64,000 nt of DNA from Tissierella sp. MB52-C2 (GTDB lineage Bacteria > Bacillota > Clostridia > Tissierellales > Tissierellaceae). This document shows, one piece after another, positions 26,204 through 35,017 of this stretch. The stretch lies in assembly GCF_030931715.1 (NCBI RefSeq), contig NZ_CP133261.1, positions 2,582,643 through 2,646,642 of the forward strand, in the 5' to 3' direction. Position 1 is the stretch's first letter. Every line of letters begins with the position of its first letter. The notes under the pieces were generated by a model. That model made no database searches. It saw only the letters and a list, made by a program, of their open reading frames with translations, and was not told the DNA's origin. The position numbers were made by a program, and so were the translations under genes.

Positions 26204-28420
26204 TCACCTCATTATTTCTATAGGAGCAATTGAAAGCAATAGTCTTTTTAATCCCTGTCCATCAAATGATATTACTAGTTCTTTGTCATTATCTCTATCC
26301 TTTACTTGAACTATAGTACCTATACCGAATTTCTTATGTTTTACTTTGTCACCTATATTTACCTCTTGGTTCACATCTGTTATTGGCTTAGGCTTAGCCT
26401 GTATAGTAAATGAATTACCCATAAAAGTTTCTTTTTTAAATGTCTCTTTCTTCGCCGTCAAGTCCTTTACAGATACTAGCTGTTCTCTTAGTCCTTCCCT
26501 TTCTCTTTTCTCTATGCCATCTCCCATCTCGGCGATAAATCTTGAAGGCAAAGTATAGTTTACATTCCCATAAATAGTCCTTATCTTTGCATTAGTTATA
26601 TATAGAAGCCTTTCTGCCCTAGTTACTGCAACATAGCAAAGTCGTCTTTCTTCTTCTAATTCAGACTCACTTTCTAAAGACCTAGTTATAGGAAATAGCC
26701 CTTCTTCCATACCAACTAAAAATACAACCGGAAACTCTAACCCTTTAGAACTGTGTACCGTCATCATAGTAACTACATTGGTGCTGTCAGAAGTCTTATC
26801 TACATCTGATAGTAAAGCAACATTTGCCAAGAATTCTTCTAAATCACTCTCACCCATTCGCATTTCAAAGTCGATTGCAACAGATACAAATTCCTTTATA
26901 TTGTCAATTCTTGTTTGAGATTCTATAGTATTTTCCTTTTCCAATTCCTTTATATAGTCAGTAGAATTTATAACTTCTTCTATAAAATCTTTTATTCCCA
27001 TTGTTTCCTTTTTAGCCATAAGCATACTCATCATATCCATGAAAGGTTTTAGGCTGTTTTTTGCCCTACTGTTTAACTCATCTATACTATCTAAAGATAA
27101 TAAAACGCCATAGATAGAATCATTATTTCTAAGGGCAATTTCATCTAGCTTATCTATGGTTGCATTGCCTATGCCCCTCTTAGGTACATTGATTATTCTC
27201 TTTAAAGAAATATTATCTAATGGATTTTCCAATACTTTTAAATATGCTACTATATCCTTTATTTCTTTTCTATCATAGAATTTAAGCCCTCCTACGATTT
27301 TATAAGGAATATTCTTTCTCATAAAACAATCCTCAAAGGAACGAGACTGGGCATTAGTTCTATAAAGAATGGCAATATCAGATAGATTAAATCCATCCTT
27401 TATTAGTTCATCTATTTTACTTCCTACAAATAAAGCCTCGTCTTCTGAGTCAGACATTTCCTCATAGCGTATAGGCTCTCCTTCCTGGTTATCTGTCCAT
27501 AGATTCTTATCTTTTCTCTCAGAATTGTTTTTTATCACTCTATTTGCCAAATCAAGTATTTTTTGTGTAGATCTGTAGTTTTGCTCAAGCATTATAGTAG
27601 TAGCACCTTTAAAATCCTTTTCAAAGTTTAAAATATTAGTGATGTCTGCATTTCTCCATGAATAAATTGATTGATCAGGGTCTCCAACTACACAAATATT
27701 TCTATATTTGTCTGAAAGTAGTTTAACTAATTCATATTGAACCTTATTTGTATCTTGATATTCGTCTACAAAAACATATTTGAATCTTCTTTGATAATAG
27801 TCTAAAACTGTTGGATCATTTCTTAGTAGTTCCACTGTCTTTATTATTAAATCATCAAAATCTAATGCATTATATTGTTTTAATTTTTCTTGATATAGTG
27901 CATATAATTCGCCAATATTTCTTAGGTAAAAATCTTTATAATTATTGTTTATAAATTCATTTGGATCTACTATTTCATCCTTTAATTTACTTATTTGAGA
28001 TAAAACTGATGATTCCTTATATGTATCTTTATTAAGATTTCTTTCCTTTATACATTCTTTTACAAGGGTTATTTGATCATCTCTATCATATATGGTAAAT
28101 GATCTATTGTATCCTATTTTATCAATATCTCTTCTTAAAATCCTTACACATATGGAGTGGAAGGTTCCCATCCACATATTTTCTACAGAATCAGACAAAG
28201 TTCTAGCAACTCTATCCTTCATTTCGGCAGCAGCCTTGTTAGTAAATGTAATTGCCAATATATTTCCCGGGAAAATTCCTTTTTCTTCGATTAAATATGC
28301 TATTTTATGAGTAACAACTTTAGTTTTTCCACTACCGGCACCTGCTAAAATTAGTAGGGATCCATCTGTATGTAATACAGCTTCTCTCTGTCTATCATTC
28401 AATCCATTTAGGTAATCCAT
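26204..28420 (-). CDS. pcrA: ATP-dependent DNA helicase PcrA/UvrD
   Basis: 738 residues, superfamily 1A 3'-5' helicase. The Q motif LNDRQREAV, Walker A GAGSGKTKV, TFTNKAAAEMKDRV, Walker B VDEYQDTN, VVGDPDQSIYSWR, QNYRST and the TVHSSKGLEFPVVF and VAVTRAERLLY motifs are all present. The C-terminal 80 residues form the Tudor-like RNA polymerase interaction domain (VNIGDKVKHKKFGIGTIV). Role: nucleotide excision repair, plasmid and rolling-circle replication, removal of stalled polymerase. It is first of the pcrA-ligA operon. Confidence 0.97.
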   Translation of the reverse strand: MDYLNGLNDRQREAVLHTDGSLLILAGAGSGKTKVVTHKIAYLIEEKGIFPGNILAITFTNKAAAEMKDRVARTLSDSVENMWMGTFHSICVRILRRDIDKIGYNRSFTIYDRDDQITLVKECIKERNLNKDTYKESSVLSQISKLKDEIVDPNEFINNNYKDFYLRNIGELYALYQEKLKQYNALDFDDLIIKTVELLRNDPTVLDYYQRRFKYVFVDEYQDTNKVQYELVKLLSDKYRNICVVGDPDQSIYSWRNADITNILNFEKDFKGATTIMLEQNYRSTQKILDLANRVIKNNSERKDKNLWTDNQEGEPIRYEEMSDSEDEALFVGSKIDELIKDGFNLSDIAILYRTNAQSRSFEDCFMRKNIPYKIVGGLKFYDRKEIKDIVAYLKVLENPLDNISLKRIINVPKRGIGNATIDKLDEIALRNNDSIYGVLLSLDSIDELNSRAKNSLKPFMDMMSMLMAKKETMGIKDFIEEVINSTDYIKELEKENTIESQTRIDNIKEFVSVAIDFEMRMGESDLEEFLANVALLSDVDKTSDSTNVVTMMTVHSSKGLEFPVVFLVGMEEGLFPITRSLESESELEEERRLCYVAVTRAERLLYITNAKIRTIYGNVNYTLPSRFIAEMGDGIEKREREGLREQLVSVKDLTAKKETFKKETFMGNSFTIQAKPKPITDVNQEVNIGDKVKHKKFGIGTIVQVKDRDNDKELVISFDGQGLKRLLLSIAPIEIMR

Positions 28421-28491
28421 TGCTCCACACCTTTCTAAACATTTGTTTCTTTCTTATTTATTATATAGTATTGAGCATAATATTTCCATTA

Positions 28492-28522
28492 AAAAAGCAA
28501 CAATCATGGATTGTTGCTTTTT
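28492..28522 (-). terminator. Terminator of the sigma/anti-sigma operon
   Basis: Fourteen-base perfect stem (AAAAAGCAACAATC) with a 3-base loop and a T run on the minus strand, 38 bases past the anti-sigma-like gene. Confidence 0.8.
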
Positions 28523-28559
28523 CAGTAGATTCAAATGTATAAAGCTATATTAATGAAAA

Positions 28560-29540
28560 TTATTTGATAGAACCTGCAATTTTTACTAATTCTTCTCTAC
28601 CTATTTCTCCTCTTCCCATCAAACTATAAAGGACATCATTATATTCCCAATAAATACTTCTTTCATTCATAAGAATAGCTTTTTCATTATTAACTTTGAC
28701 TTCCTCTATTTTTCCGTCTGTTGCTATACCAAATGCTGTCTCTTCATCCGATAAACTTTGTTGCATATAGATATTTTTTCCTGTATTTTGATTAACAAAA
28801 TATAGATCAATATATTTACTATTTTCCGCAATACCGTCTTCATCTTTATAAAATTCTGCTCTGTCAAATTTATATCCATCTGGTAAGTAGCTTGGAAGAA
28901 TTACATTAAAGCAAGTATAGCTATTCAATTCGTCAGCATCTTTGATTACAAGATATTCTTCTTTTCTTAGCAATTCTTTATCTGCTACTGTTATTATCTC
29001 TCCACTTTCTTCATCTATATTAGCAATTTCCTGGCCATCAGCTGTATATATTTTCCTAGTACCTATGCCTTCTTCTTGGAATACTTCTAGCATATTGCCA
29101 TCCTTATCAAATATTTTTCCTTTTAAATTCTCAGGAATTAAGTATGATTTTTTCTCAGGTTCAATTTGCACAGCTTCTATATTTTTGAGGGATATAATCT
29201 TGACTATTTTATCTATAATATCCTGTGCAAATGATGTTTGCATTGCTGAAACACTTAATACCCCTATTAACAAAAATGATGCAACTTTAGCAATTGGATG
29301 TTTAATTTTCTTTCCTTTTTTCATTTCATCTTCTCCTCTATATTCATTAATATTTTTTAATGTTTTATCAAATACTTCTTTTCTATTACTGTCTTTGCTA
29401 AAATCTTTATTGGCTAAAGCCTTAGTTATCTCTAAAACTTTCTCGTATTCTTCTGAATCTATACTGTTTAAATCATCTATTCCTTGAAAACACTCATCTA
29501 TCTTATTAGAAAATTCATCTTTAATATTTCTATCAATCAT
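28560..29540 (-). CDS. Membrane-anchored anti-sigma-like protein (DUF4367-type C-terminus)
   Basis: 326 residues. The N-terminal 80 residues are cytoplasmic and highly charged. One membrane segment follows at about 87-105 (VASFLLIGVLSVSAM), then an extracytoplasmic domain whose last 110 residues (LPSYLPDGYKFDRAEFY...VNNEKAILMNERSIYWEY...) fit the DUF4367 pattern. The gene is 2 bases downstream of an ECF sigma factor gene. The pair is the usual sigma plus membrane anti-sigma unit, so I infer that it holds the sigma factor until an envelope signal arrives. Confidence 0.82.
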   Translation of the reverse strand: MIDRNIKDEFSNKIDECFQGIDDLNSIDSEEYEKVLEITKALANKDFSKDSNRKEVFDKTLKNINEYRGEDEMKKGKKIKHPIAKVASFLLIGVLSVSAMQTSFAQDIIDKIVKIISLKNIEAVQIEPEKKSYLIPENLKGKIFDKDGNMLEVFQEEGIGTRKIYTADGQEIANIDEESGEIITVADKELLRKEEYLVIKDADELNSYTCFNVILPSYLPDGYKFDRAEFYKDEDGIAENSKYIDLYFVNQNTGKNIYMQQSLSDEETAFGIATDGKIEEVKVNNEKAILMNERSIYWEYNDVLYSLMGRGEIGREELVKIAGSIK

Positions 29541-29542
29541 AT

Positions 29543-30103
29543 TTATTCCTCCTTTTCTAATTCTATTTTCAACTTTTTCATTATCCTATAAAGTATTATC
29601 CCTACATTGTTGGGAGTAAGATCTAATATCTCTGCGATTTCTTTGTTCTTCAGTTCTGCTCCAAACCTAAGAGATATAATGCTTTTTTCTCTTGGATCTA
29701 ATATCTTTAATGCCTTTAGAAGTTCATCATTTGTTTCTGATATTTCTATTATTTCTTCTGGAGTTTTCATCTTTGATATTAATTCCTTCACTCCATCAAT
29801 AGAAAAAATATTATATTTTTTCCTATTTCTAAAATGATCATTTACTATATTCTTAGCTATGGCGAATAGCCATACTTCAAATGGTGATTTGTCTTTTGAA
29901 TATTTATTTATATTGATCATAGCTTTTAAAAACGTTTGACTAGTCAAATCTTCTGCAGTATATTGACAACTAACTTGATAATATATAAAATTGTACACCC
30001 TTTTATAATAGGTTTCAAAAATATAAGAAAAATCTTGCTCATTATATATATTTTCTTTAGTTTTTTCTATTTTGAGGGTATTTGCCAAAGTTGCTCGATA
30101 CAT
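29543..30103 (-). CDS. ECF-type sigma-70 family RNA polymerase sigma factor
   Basis: 186 residues. Region 2 is at about 25-100 (FSYIFETYYKRVYNFIYYQV...DLTSQTFLKAM...FEVWLFAIAKNIVNDHFR). Region 4 is at about 125-180 (LDPREKSIISLRFGAELKNKEIAEILDLTPNNVGIILYR) with the helix-turn-helix. No region 3 lies between, as expected for group 4 factors. ATG has AGGAGGAGG upstream. It is coupled to the membrane anti-sigma-like gene. The 207-base upstream gap may hold an autoregulated promoter, but I could not single one out. Confidence 0.93.
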   Translation of the reverse strand: MYRATLANTLKIEKTKENIYNEQDFSYIFETYYKRVYNFIYYQVSCQYTAEDLTSQTFLKAMININKYSKDKSPFEVWLFAIAKNIVNDHFRNRKKYNIFSIDGVKELISKMKTPEEIIEISETNDELLKALKILDPREKSIISLRFGAELKNKEIAEILDLTPNNVGIILYRIMKKLKIELEKEE

Positions 30104-30242
30104 ATCAAACCTCCTCCTTGAATTTTATATTTGGCGCCGAATATTTTCATTCATATGTTAATACGTAAATTTCTTCGTTTCATTACACAATATTTAAATT
30201 TTTTTATTTATATTAAAATCCAATTAATTATATCGTATAAAT

Positions 30243-30281
30243 AAAGGACTGTCTCAAAATTTAATTTTGAGACAGTCCTTT
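30243..30281 (-). terminator. Terminator of the YidC-paralogue operon
   Basis: Nineteen-base perfect stem (AAAGGACTGTCTCAAAATT and complement), 29 bases past the stop of the YidC-like gene. The T-rich flank is on both strands. Confidence 0.75.
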
Positions 30282-30310
30282 CTATGTTATTAACAATTTT
30301 AAAACTTATT

Positions 30311-30949
30311 TTATATTTGCTTTAAATAATTATTTCTTAATATCAGTCTATAAATCAATTCTTCAATAAATGTAATTATACTACTTGTTATAAAGTATAT
30401 TCCTATACCAACTGGACTTCTAGACGTTAATATAATTGATATAATGATAATGCTTACTATATTTTGCTTTAAAGGTTTACTTTCATCAAATCTTCTTAAA
30501 TATCCTATATAGTTTAATAAATTAGGACTTATTGAAACCAATGCATATACTAAAGGTATTATATAGCTAGTGTCATAAGATTTTAGGCTTGAAGCCCACG
30601 GTACTAATATAGAACCTGTATCTACACTGTTTGCCTTAATAACATTGAATAAAATTATTAGTATTGGAATTTGAATTAAACCTGTAAAAGAGCCTAATAA
30701 ACTGGAGCCATTTTTAGTATAATACTTAGTTAGTTCCTCGTTCATTTTTGTTTCGTTATCTCTATATTTTTTCCTTATTTCATCAATTTCTGTTGTAAAC
30801 TCTCGCTGTTTTAATAAAGCCATTTTTTGTTTTATAGATAATGGTAGTAATAAAACTTTAACTAATATAGTTAACGCCACTATGGCCAAACCCCAGTCAT
30901 TAGTAAAGTTAAATAATATATTTAAAACACTGCTTAATAAATTAGACAT
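30311..30949 (-). CDS. yidC: YidC/Oxa1-family membrane insertase paralogue
   Basis: 212 residues, five predicted membrane segments. The first ends in the family block WGLAIVALTILVKVLLLPLSIKQ, followed by a charged cytoplasmic hairpin (KQREFTTEIDEIRKKYRDN). It helps insert small proteins into the membrane. There is no N-terminal lipoprotein signal, which Bacillus-type YidC proteins usually have. It is not in the rpmH-rnpA context and has a small membrane protein gene just upstream. It is therefore probably a second, specialised insertase; the genome copy number cannot be judged here. Confidence 0.87.
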   Translation of the reverse strand: MSNLLSSVLNILFNFTNDWGLAIVALTILVKVLLLPLSIKQKMALLKQREFTTEIDEIRKKYRDNETKMNEELTKYYTKNGSSLLGSFTGLIQIPILIILFNVIKANSVDTGSILVPWASSLKSYDTSYIIPLVYALVSISPNLLNYIGYLRRFDESKPLKQNIVSIIIISIILTSRSPVGIGIYFITSSIITFIEELIYRLILRNNYLKQI

Positions 30950-31008
30950 GAAAAATTCATCCTCCCAAAATAGTTTTTATAGTTTGAGTCATTAATCATA
31001 TCTATTAC

Positions 31009-31236
31009 TTAATCTGGAAAGTAAAATCTCCATATTTGATACTTTTCATATGAGCTATAGTCTGCTATGTTTAAACATATATTATAATCTAGAAATTTAC
31101 TTTTCTCAAATTTATAATGTTCATTAGAGATATTTAGAAACTGACTTTTAAAACATCTTAATGCAATATATCCCATAGATATAAAACATATAAAGAACAT
31201 CATGAAACTTAAAAATGATAAGTAATCAAAATCCAT
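31009..31236 (-). CDS. Small single-pass membrane protein
   Basis: 75 residues from ATG at 31236, which has AAAGGAG at 8 bases; the longer frame has no site. A strongly hydrophobic segment at about 5-28 (FLSFMMFFICFISMGYIAL) is followed by a charged, tyrosine-rich tail. I do not recognise a family. It lies 59 bases before the YidC-like gene in the same direction and may be its partner or substrate (inference from position only). Confidence 0.6.
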   Translation of the reverse strand: MDFDYLSFLSFMMFFICFISMGYIALRCFKSQFLNISNEHYKFEKSKFLDYNICLNIADYSSYEKYQIWRFYFPD

Positions 31237-31371
31237 GGTAAAAACTCCTTTTAAAATGAATTGCATTAACATTATACGATATAGATAATATATATACAAC
31301 TCATATATCGTACTTTTTGATATTTCCAACCATTTAGAATGTAATTAAAAATCTAAATCTTCATAAAAAGT

Positions 31372-31413
31372 GCACCTCCAAAAGTCAAATTTATTGTCTA
31401 ACTTTTGGGGTGC
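31372..31413 (-). terminator. Terminator of the coiled-coil gene
   Basis: Stem GCACCCCAAAAGT/ACTTTTGGAGGTGC with one bulge on the minus strand, followed by CTTTTTATG, shortly after the stop at 31440. Confidence 0.7.
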
Positions 31414-31439
31414 TCTTCTTAATGAGTTCTTTAATTATA

Positions 31440-31757
31440 TTATCTAGCTGCTTTTAATCTTGCTATATCGCCCCAATTGTCAGCAGTAGCTATTTCTATT
31501 CTTGATATGTTCGATTTAATGTCTGCTAATTCTTCCTTTACTTCATATCTAAATTCCGTCAAATCCATAGTCTGCTCTACTACAGCATCCAACTTTACAA
31601 AAATTTGTTTTTGTCCCTCTTCTAATCCTATTACTTTTTCTTCTAGGTTAGTTACTTTTTCTTCTATCCCAACTACTTTTTCATTTAAATTTTTCTGTCC
31701 TTCTTCTAGGTTTCCTAGTTTTTCCAATACTAATATTTGAAATTCTTCATTAGTCAT
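31440..31757 (-). CDS. Short coiled-coil protein
   Basis: 105 residues from ATG at 31757 with GGGGAGG at 9 bases. Nearly the whole chain is heptad-like, with an internal near-repeat LNEKVVGIEEKVTNLEEKV followed by GLEEGQKQ. It lacks hydrophobic segments and cysteines. Such short coiled-coil proteins are common in Clostridia and some sit in phage or conjugative regions, but none of those are visible here. Function unknown. It is monocistronic and divergent from the MFS gene. Confidence 0.7.
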   Translation of the reverse strand: MTNEEFQILVLEKLGNLEEGQKNLNEKVVGIEEKVTNLEEKVIGLEEGQKQIFVKLDAVVEQTMDLTEFRYEVKEELADIKSNISRIEIATADNWGDIARLKAAR

Positions 31758-31932
31758 AGTCAAAACCTCCCCTTATCCCTATTCTACATTATATCCTTAA
31801 ATACAATTATATATTAAAAATAAATATCATACAATGAATAATTCATCTTTAATTTTCTACTTATAATATTCATTGTTTATATAGATTTCCAATGCTATAA
31901 TAAGAGTAAATTCAATGATTAAGGAGGCCTAT

Positions 31933-33216
31933 ATGAAGCTAAATTATAAACGAACATTTTTTATTGGTTTGGCATTTTTATCGATTTCTTCTTTTTGGCA
32001 ATTATATGATAATATTATACCTCTTATTTTACACAATACCTTTGGCATTGGGGAAACTATGACAGGAACTCTAATGGCTCTTGATAATGTACTAGCATTA
32101 TTTTTGCTTCCATTCTTCGGTACTCTTTCTGATAAGATAAATACTCCTTTTGGAAAAAGGACTCCCTTTATTGTTATTGGAACAACCATAGCTGTTATAT
32201 CTATGATGTTAGTTCCTATGGCAAATAGTAGTCAAAACTTTGCATTGTTTTTTATATCTTTAGGGTTAGTATTGCTTTCTATGAGTATTTATCGTTCTCC
32301 TGCCGTTGCATTAATGCCCGATCTTACTCCTAAGAACCTTAGAAGTAAGGCAAATTCCATAATTAATCTTATGGGAGCAGTAGGGGCTATCTTTACTCTT
32401 TTAATGATTAGTCTCTTAATCCCAAAGGAAGCTTCACCTAATTATACGAGTATATTTCTGGCTGTTGCTTTTTTAATGTTATTTTCAGTTATTATACTTG
32501 TGATTGCCATTAGAGAAAATAGATTATCTAAAGAAGTAGCTATCATTAATTTAGATGAAAATGAAAAATCACATTTAGATGATTTAAGTCCTAGTATGAC
32601 TATGAATAAGGATATAAAAAGGAGTCTAGGTTTTTTATTGGCATCTATCTTCTTATGGTTTACAGCCTATAATGCTATTACTACAGCATTTTCTAGATAT
32701 GCTACTATAGTTTGGAATTTAAAAGGTGGTGGTTTTGCCAATGCTCTTATGGTTGCAACAGGTACTGCTATTCTTTCCTATATACCTATAGGAATTATAT
32801 CTGGCAATATAGGTAGAAAGAAAACTATTATTGGTGGAATTTTGTTAATGAGTGGATCTTATTTCTGTGGATTTTTCTTTAAATCCTATTCACCATTAAT
32901 TAATTTAGTATTTGCCTTTACAGGTATTGGCTGGGCTGCCATTAGTGTAAACTCATATCCTATGGTGGTAGAAATGAGTCGTAACTCAGACATAGGAAAA
33001 TATACTGGTTTATATTATACTTTTTCCATGTCTGCCCAGATTTTTACCCCTATATTGTCTGGCTTTTTACTGGAGAATATATCCTATAAAACCTTATTTC
33101 CATATTCATTTGTATTCTCTTTATTATCATTATGTACAATGCTAATGGTTCATCATGGAGATTCTATACCAGTAAAAAAGAAAAGTACATTGGAGCATTT
33201 TGATATAGAAGATTAG
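31933..33216 (+). CDS. MFS transporter (SLC45/GPH-like)
   Basis: 427 residues from ATG at 31933 (AAGGAGG at 6 bases). Twelve membrane segments are expected. The family loop between TM2 and TM3 is visible as PFFGTLSDKINTPFGKRTPFIVIG, the D-x-x-x-x-x-G-[KR]-R pattern. A charged central loop falls at about 200-235. The GTLSDK..GKRTP form resembles sugar:cation symporters of the SLC45 group; the substrate is uncertain. It is followed after 18 bases by the glycerophosphodiesterase gene, so the pair is probably one operon. Confidence 0.88.
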   Translation: MKLNYKRTFFIGLAFLSISSFWQLYDNIIPLILHNTFGIGETMTGTLMALDNVLALFLLPFFGTLSDKINTPFGKRTPFIVIGTTIAVISMMLVPMANSSQNFALFFISLGLVLLSMSIYRSPAVALMPDLTPKNLRSKANSIINLMGAVGAIFTLLMISLLIPKEASPNYTSIFLAVAFLMLFSVIILVIAIRENRLSKEVAIINLDENEKSHLDDLSPSMTMNKDIKRSLGFLLASIFLWFTAYNAITTAFSRYATIVWNLKGGGFANALMVATGTAILSYIPIGIISGNIGRKKTIIGGILLMSGSYFCGFFFKSYSPLINLVFAFTGIGWAAISVNSYPMVVEMSRNSDIGKYTGLYYTFSMSAQIFTPILSGFLLENISYKTLFPYSFVFSLLSLCTMLMVHHGDSIPVKKKSTLEHFDIED

Positions 33217-33234
33217 TTTTAAGGGGTGTGGTTA

Positions 33235-34071
33235 ATGTTGTTTTATATTTTAGGACTGATTTTTATTATACTTATTTGTTATCTCTTAGCTATTATGCCA
33301 AAGATAACAAATAGGCCTGATTTAAGTGTATTTATGAATAGACATTATACCCATAGGGGATTTCATAAAGAAAAGAATATTGCTCCTGAAAACTCTTTAG
33401 CTGCCTTTAAATTATCTGTTCAACATGATTTGGGAATAGAGTTCGACGTTCAACTATCAAAGGATGATGTTCCTATTATATTCCATGACTCTAATTTAAA
33501 TAGGGTATGCGGTGTAGATAAAAATGTTAATGAGCTAACATTTAAAGAATTAAGAGAACTTAATTTATTTGATTCTAAAGAGAAAATCCCTCATTTGCAG
33601 GAATTATTGGATTTAGTCAATGGACAAGTACCTTTAATTGTAGAAATAAAATCTAACTCCAGTGATATGTCAATTTGTTCAATAGTTGCTTCTTATTTAG
33701 ACAACTATAATGGTATTTACTGTATAGAATCCTTTAACCCTATACCTGTTCTTTGGTATAAGAACAACAGACCTGGAGTTATTAGAGGACAACTTTCTAC
33801 AAATTATTTAAAAAGTAATATTAAGCAAAATAAAATATTTGCATTTTGTTTACAACATTTATTATTCAATTTTATCACTAAGCCTAATTTTATTGCATAT
33901 GGATACCAATACTATAATAATCTTTCTCTAGTTTTATGTAGAAAATTTTATGGAATTACTACAGTGGCATATACTATTCCATCAAAATTAGAGTTAGAGA
34001 AACATCTTAATAACTTTGATCTATTTATATTTGAAGACTTCTTACCTAGTAATTCATTTAAAAATAGCTAA
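33235..34071 (+). CDS. Glycerophosphodiester phosphodiesterase with N-terminal membrane anchor
   Basis: 278 residues from ATG at 33235 (AAGGGG at 8 bases; an upstream GTG at 33226 overlaps the site). An N-terminal hydrophobic segment (1-22) is followed by the GDPD TIM barrel: HRGFHKEKNIAPENSLAAF with the catalytic first His, GIEFDVQLSKDDVPIIFHD carrying the metal-binding Glu/Asp and second His, and IVEIKS. It would release glycerol-3-phosphate from deacylated phospholipids or wall polymers at the membrane face. It is paired with the upstream transporter. Confidence 0.92.
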   Translation: MLFYILGLIFIILICYLLAIMPKITNRPDLSVFMNRHYTHRGFHKEKNIAPENSLAAFKLSVQHDLGIEFDVQLSKDDVPIIFHDSNLNRVCGVDKNVNELTFKELRELNLFDSKEKIPHLQELLDLVNGQVPLIVEIKSNSSDMSICSIVASYLDNYNGIYCIESFNPIPVLWYKNNRPGVIRGQLSTNYLKSNIKQNKIFAFCLQHLLFNFITKPNFIAYGYQYYNNLSLVLCRKFYGITTVAYTIPSKLELEKHLNNFDLFIFEDFLPSNSFKNS

Positions 34072-34090
34072 GGATGCCCTTAGCTATTTT
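34061..34090. terminator. Terminator between GDPD and cheX-like genes
   Basis: Stem AAAATAGCTAAGG and complement around a 4-base loop, between two convergent genes. It starts within the last codons of the phosphodiesterase. Confidence 0.8.
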
Positions 34091-34099
34091 ATATTATAT

Positions 34100-34561
34100 T
34101 TAATTTTCTACTAAAAATATATTTATATCAAATTCTCCAATAGTAGTCTTCAATGGTATAAGCAATGACTTTTTATTTGCCATGGAAATCGACTTATAAT
34201 CCCCTACGATAATCTGCGGTGGAGCAATATCACATATATAATCATATGATGTTAAATTAGTTACTGCATTTCCACCGATTATGTTTGCAACTTCCCCTAA
34301 AGCTGAAGATACAAAATTATCGATTTCATCTAGTTCCATACCTGACATTATCTTAACCATTTCTAGGGCAGTTTCATTTTTGAAACCAAAAAGAACTGAC
34401 CCTTTTAAATCTCCTGTAATTCCCAGTAAAACATTTGTCTCGTTACTACATACCATTCCCTCTACTATTTTTAAATCTCCTTTTTCTACTGGTAAATCAA
34501 GCATCAGACGAAATACATCTTGAGTTGCTCCATAAAAGGAGTTTATATATTCTGCTTTCAT
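34100..34561 (-). CDS. CheX-family CheY-P phosphatase-like protein
   Basis: 153 residues. The CheC/CheX/FliY phosphatase signature E-x2-N is present at E90-N93 in ALGEVANIIGGNA; the mirrored first half lacks it, as in CheX. It dephosphorylates phospho-aspartate in CheY-like receivers. Its ATG overlaps the stop of the bacteriohemerythrin gene (TAATG), so translation is coupled. No chemotaxis genes are in the window, so the receiver it acts on is unknown. Confidence 0.88.
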   Translation of the reverse strand: MKAEYINSFYGATQDVFRLMLDLPVEKGDLKIVEGMVCSNETNVLLGITGDLKGSVLFGFKNETALEMVKIMSGMELDEIDNFVSSALGEVANIIGGNAVTNLTSYDYICDIAPPQIIVGDYKSISMANKKSLLIPLKTTIGEFDINIFLVEN

Positions 34562-34983
34562 TACGCTTCCACCTCTTTACTTTTTACATACTCTCCAATT
34601 TTCTGATCCATTTTACCAACGTGCATAATTAGCCATGTCATAAGTTTTGCACCAAATTCTTGCATTTTCTCTTCAGTGAATTCGCCCTGCTCAAATACTT
34701 TAACATAATCATTAACCCCTTCTTTAAATACTCTGTGGGCCTCTTTATGTATTTCAATATCAGGATAACCAATACTTTTTTGATACTCTTCTTCATCATC
34801 AAAGTGAAATACTACATAATCTTTCATAAAATCCATAGTTTCTTTTACATTATCCAATCTATCTTCCCATGGTTTTTCTTTATCTTGAACAATCTTAATA
34901 AATTCTGATAGTCTTTTAAAAAGTTCAATATGTTGATCGTCAATTAAATCCACACCTATTCTATATTTATCTTTCCACATCAT
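34561..34983 (-). CDS. Bacteriohemerythrin
   Basis: 140-residue four-helix bundle. The di-iron ligands are visible in order: H18 in DDQHIELF, H in VVFHFDDEEEY with the Glu, H in HKEAH, and H/D in WLIMHVGKMD. It binds O2 reversibly and acts as a carrier or sensor. Start MM with GAGGG upstream; either ATG is possible. Coupling to the CheX-like gene and proximity to an HD-GYP protein suggest an oxygen-linked signalling unit (inference). Confidence 0.93.
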   Translation of the reverse strand: MMWKDKYRIGVDLIDDQHIELFKRLSEFIKIVQDKEKPWEDRLDNVKETMDFMKDYVVFHFDDEEEYQKSIGYPDIEIHKEAHRVFKEGVNDYVKVFEQGEFTEEKMQEFGAKLMTWLIMHVGKMDQKIGEYVKSKEVEA

Positions 34984-35017
34984 AATATCCCTCTTTTCTA
35001 TATAAATGCTAAATTTA

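Noticed and set aside
28560-30103. Sporulation-specific sigma operon
   Set aside because: Region 3 is missing and the partner is a DUF4367-like membrane protein, so it is an ordinary ECF pair.
30243-30281. GGACTGTCTC inverted repeat as the end of an insertion sequence
   Set aside because: Perfect stem right behind a gene, no transposase and no second copy in the window; a terminator is the simpler reading.
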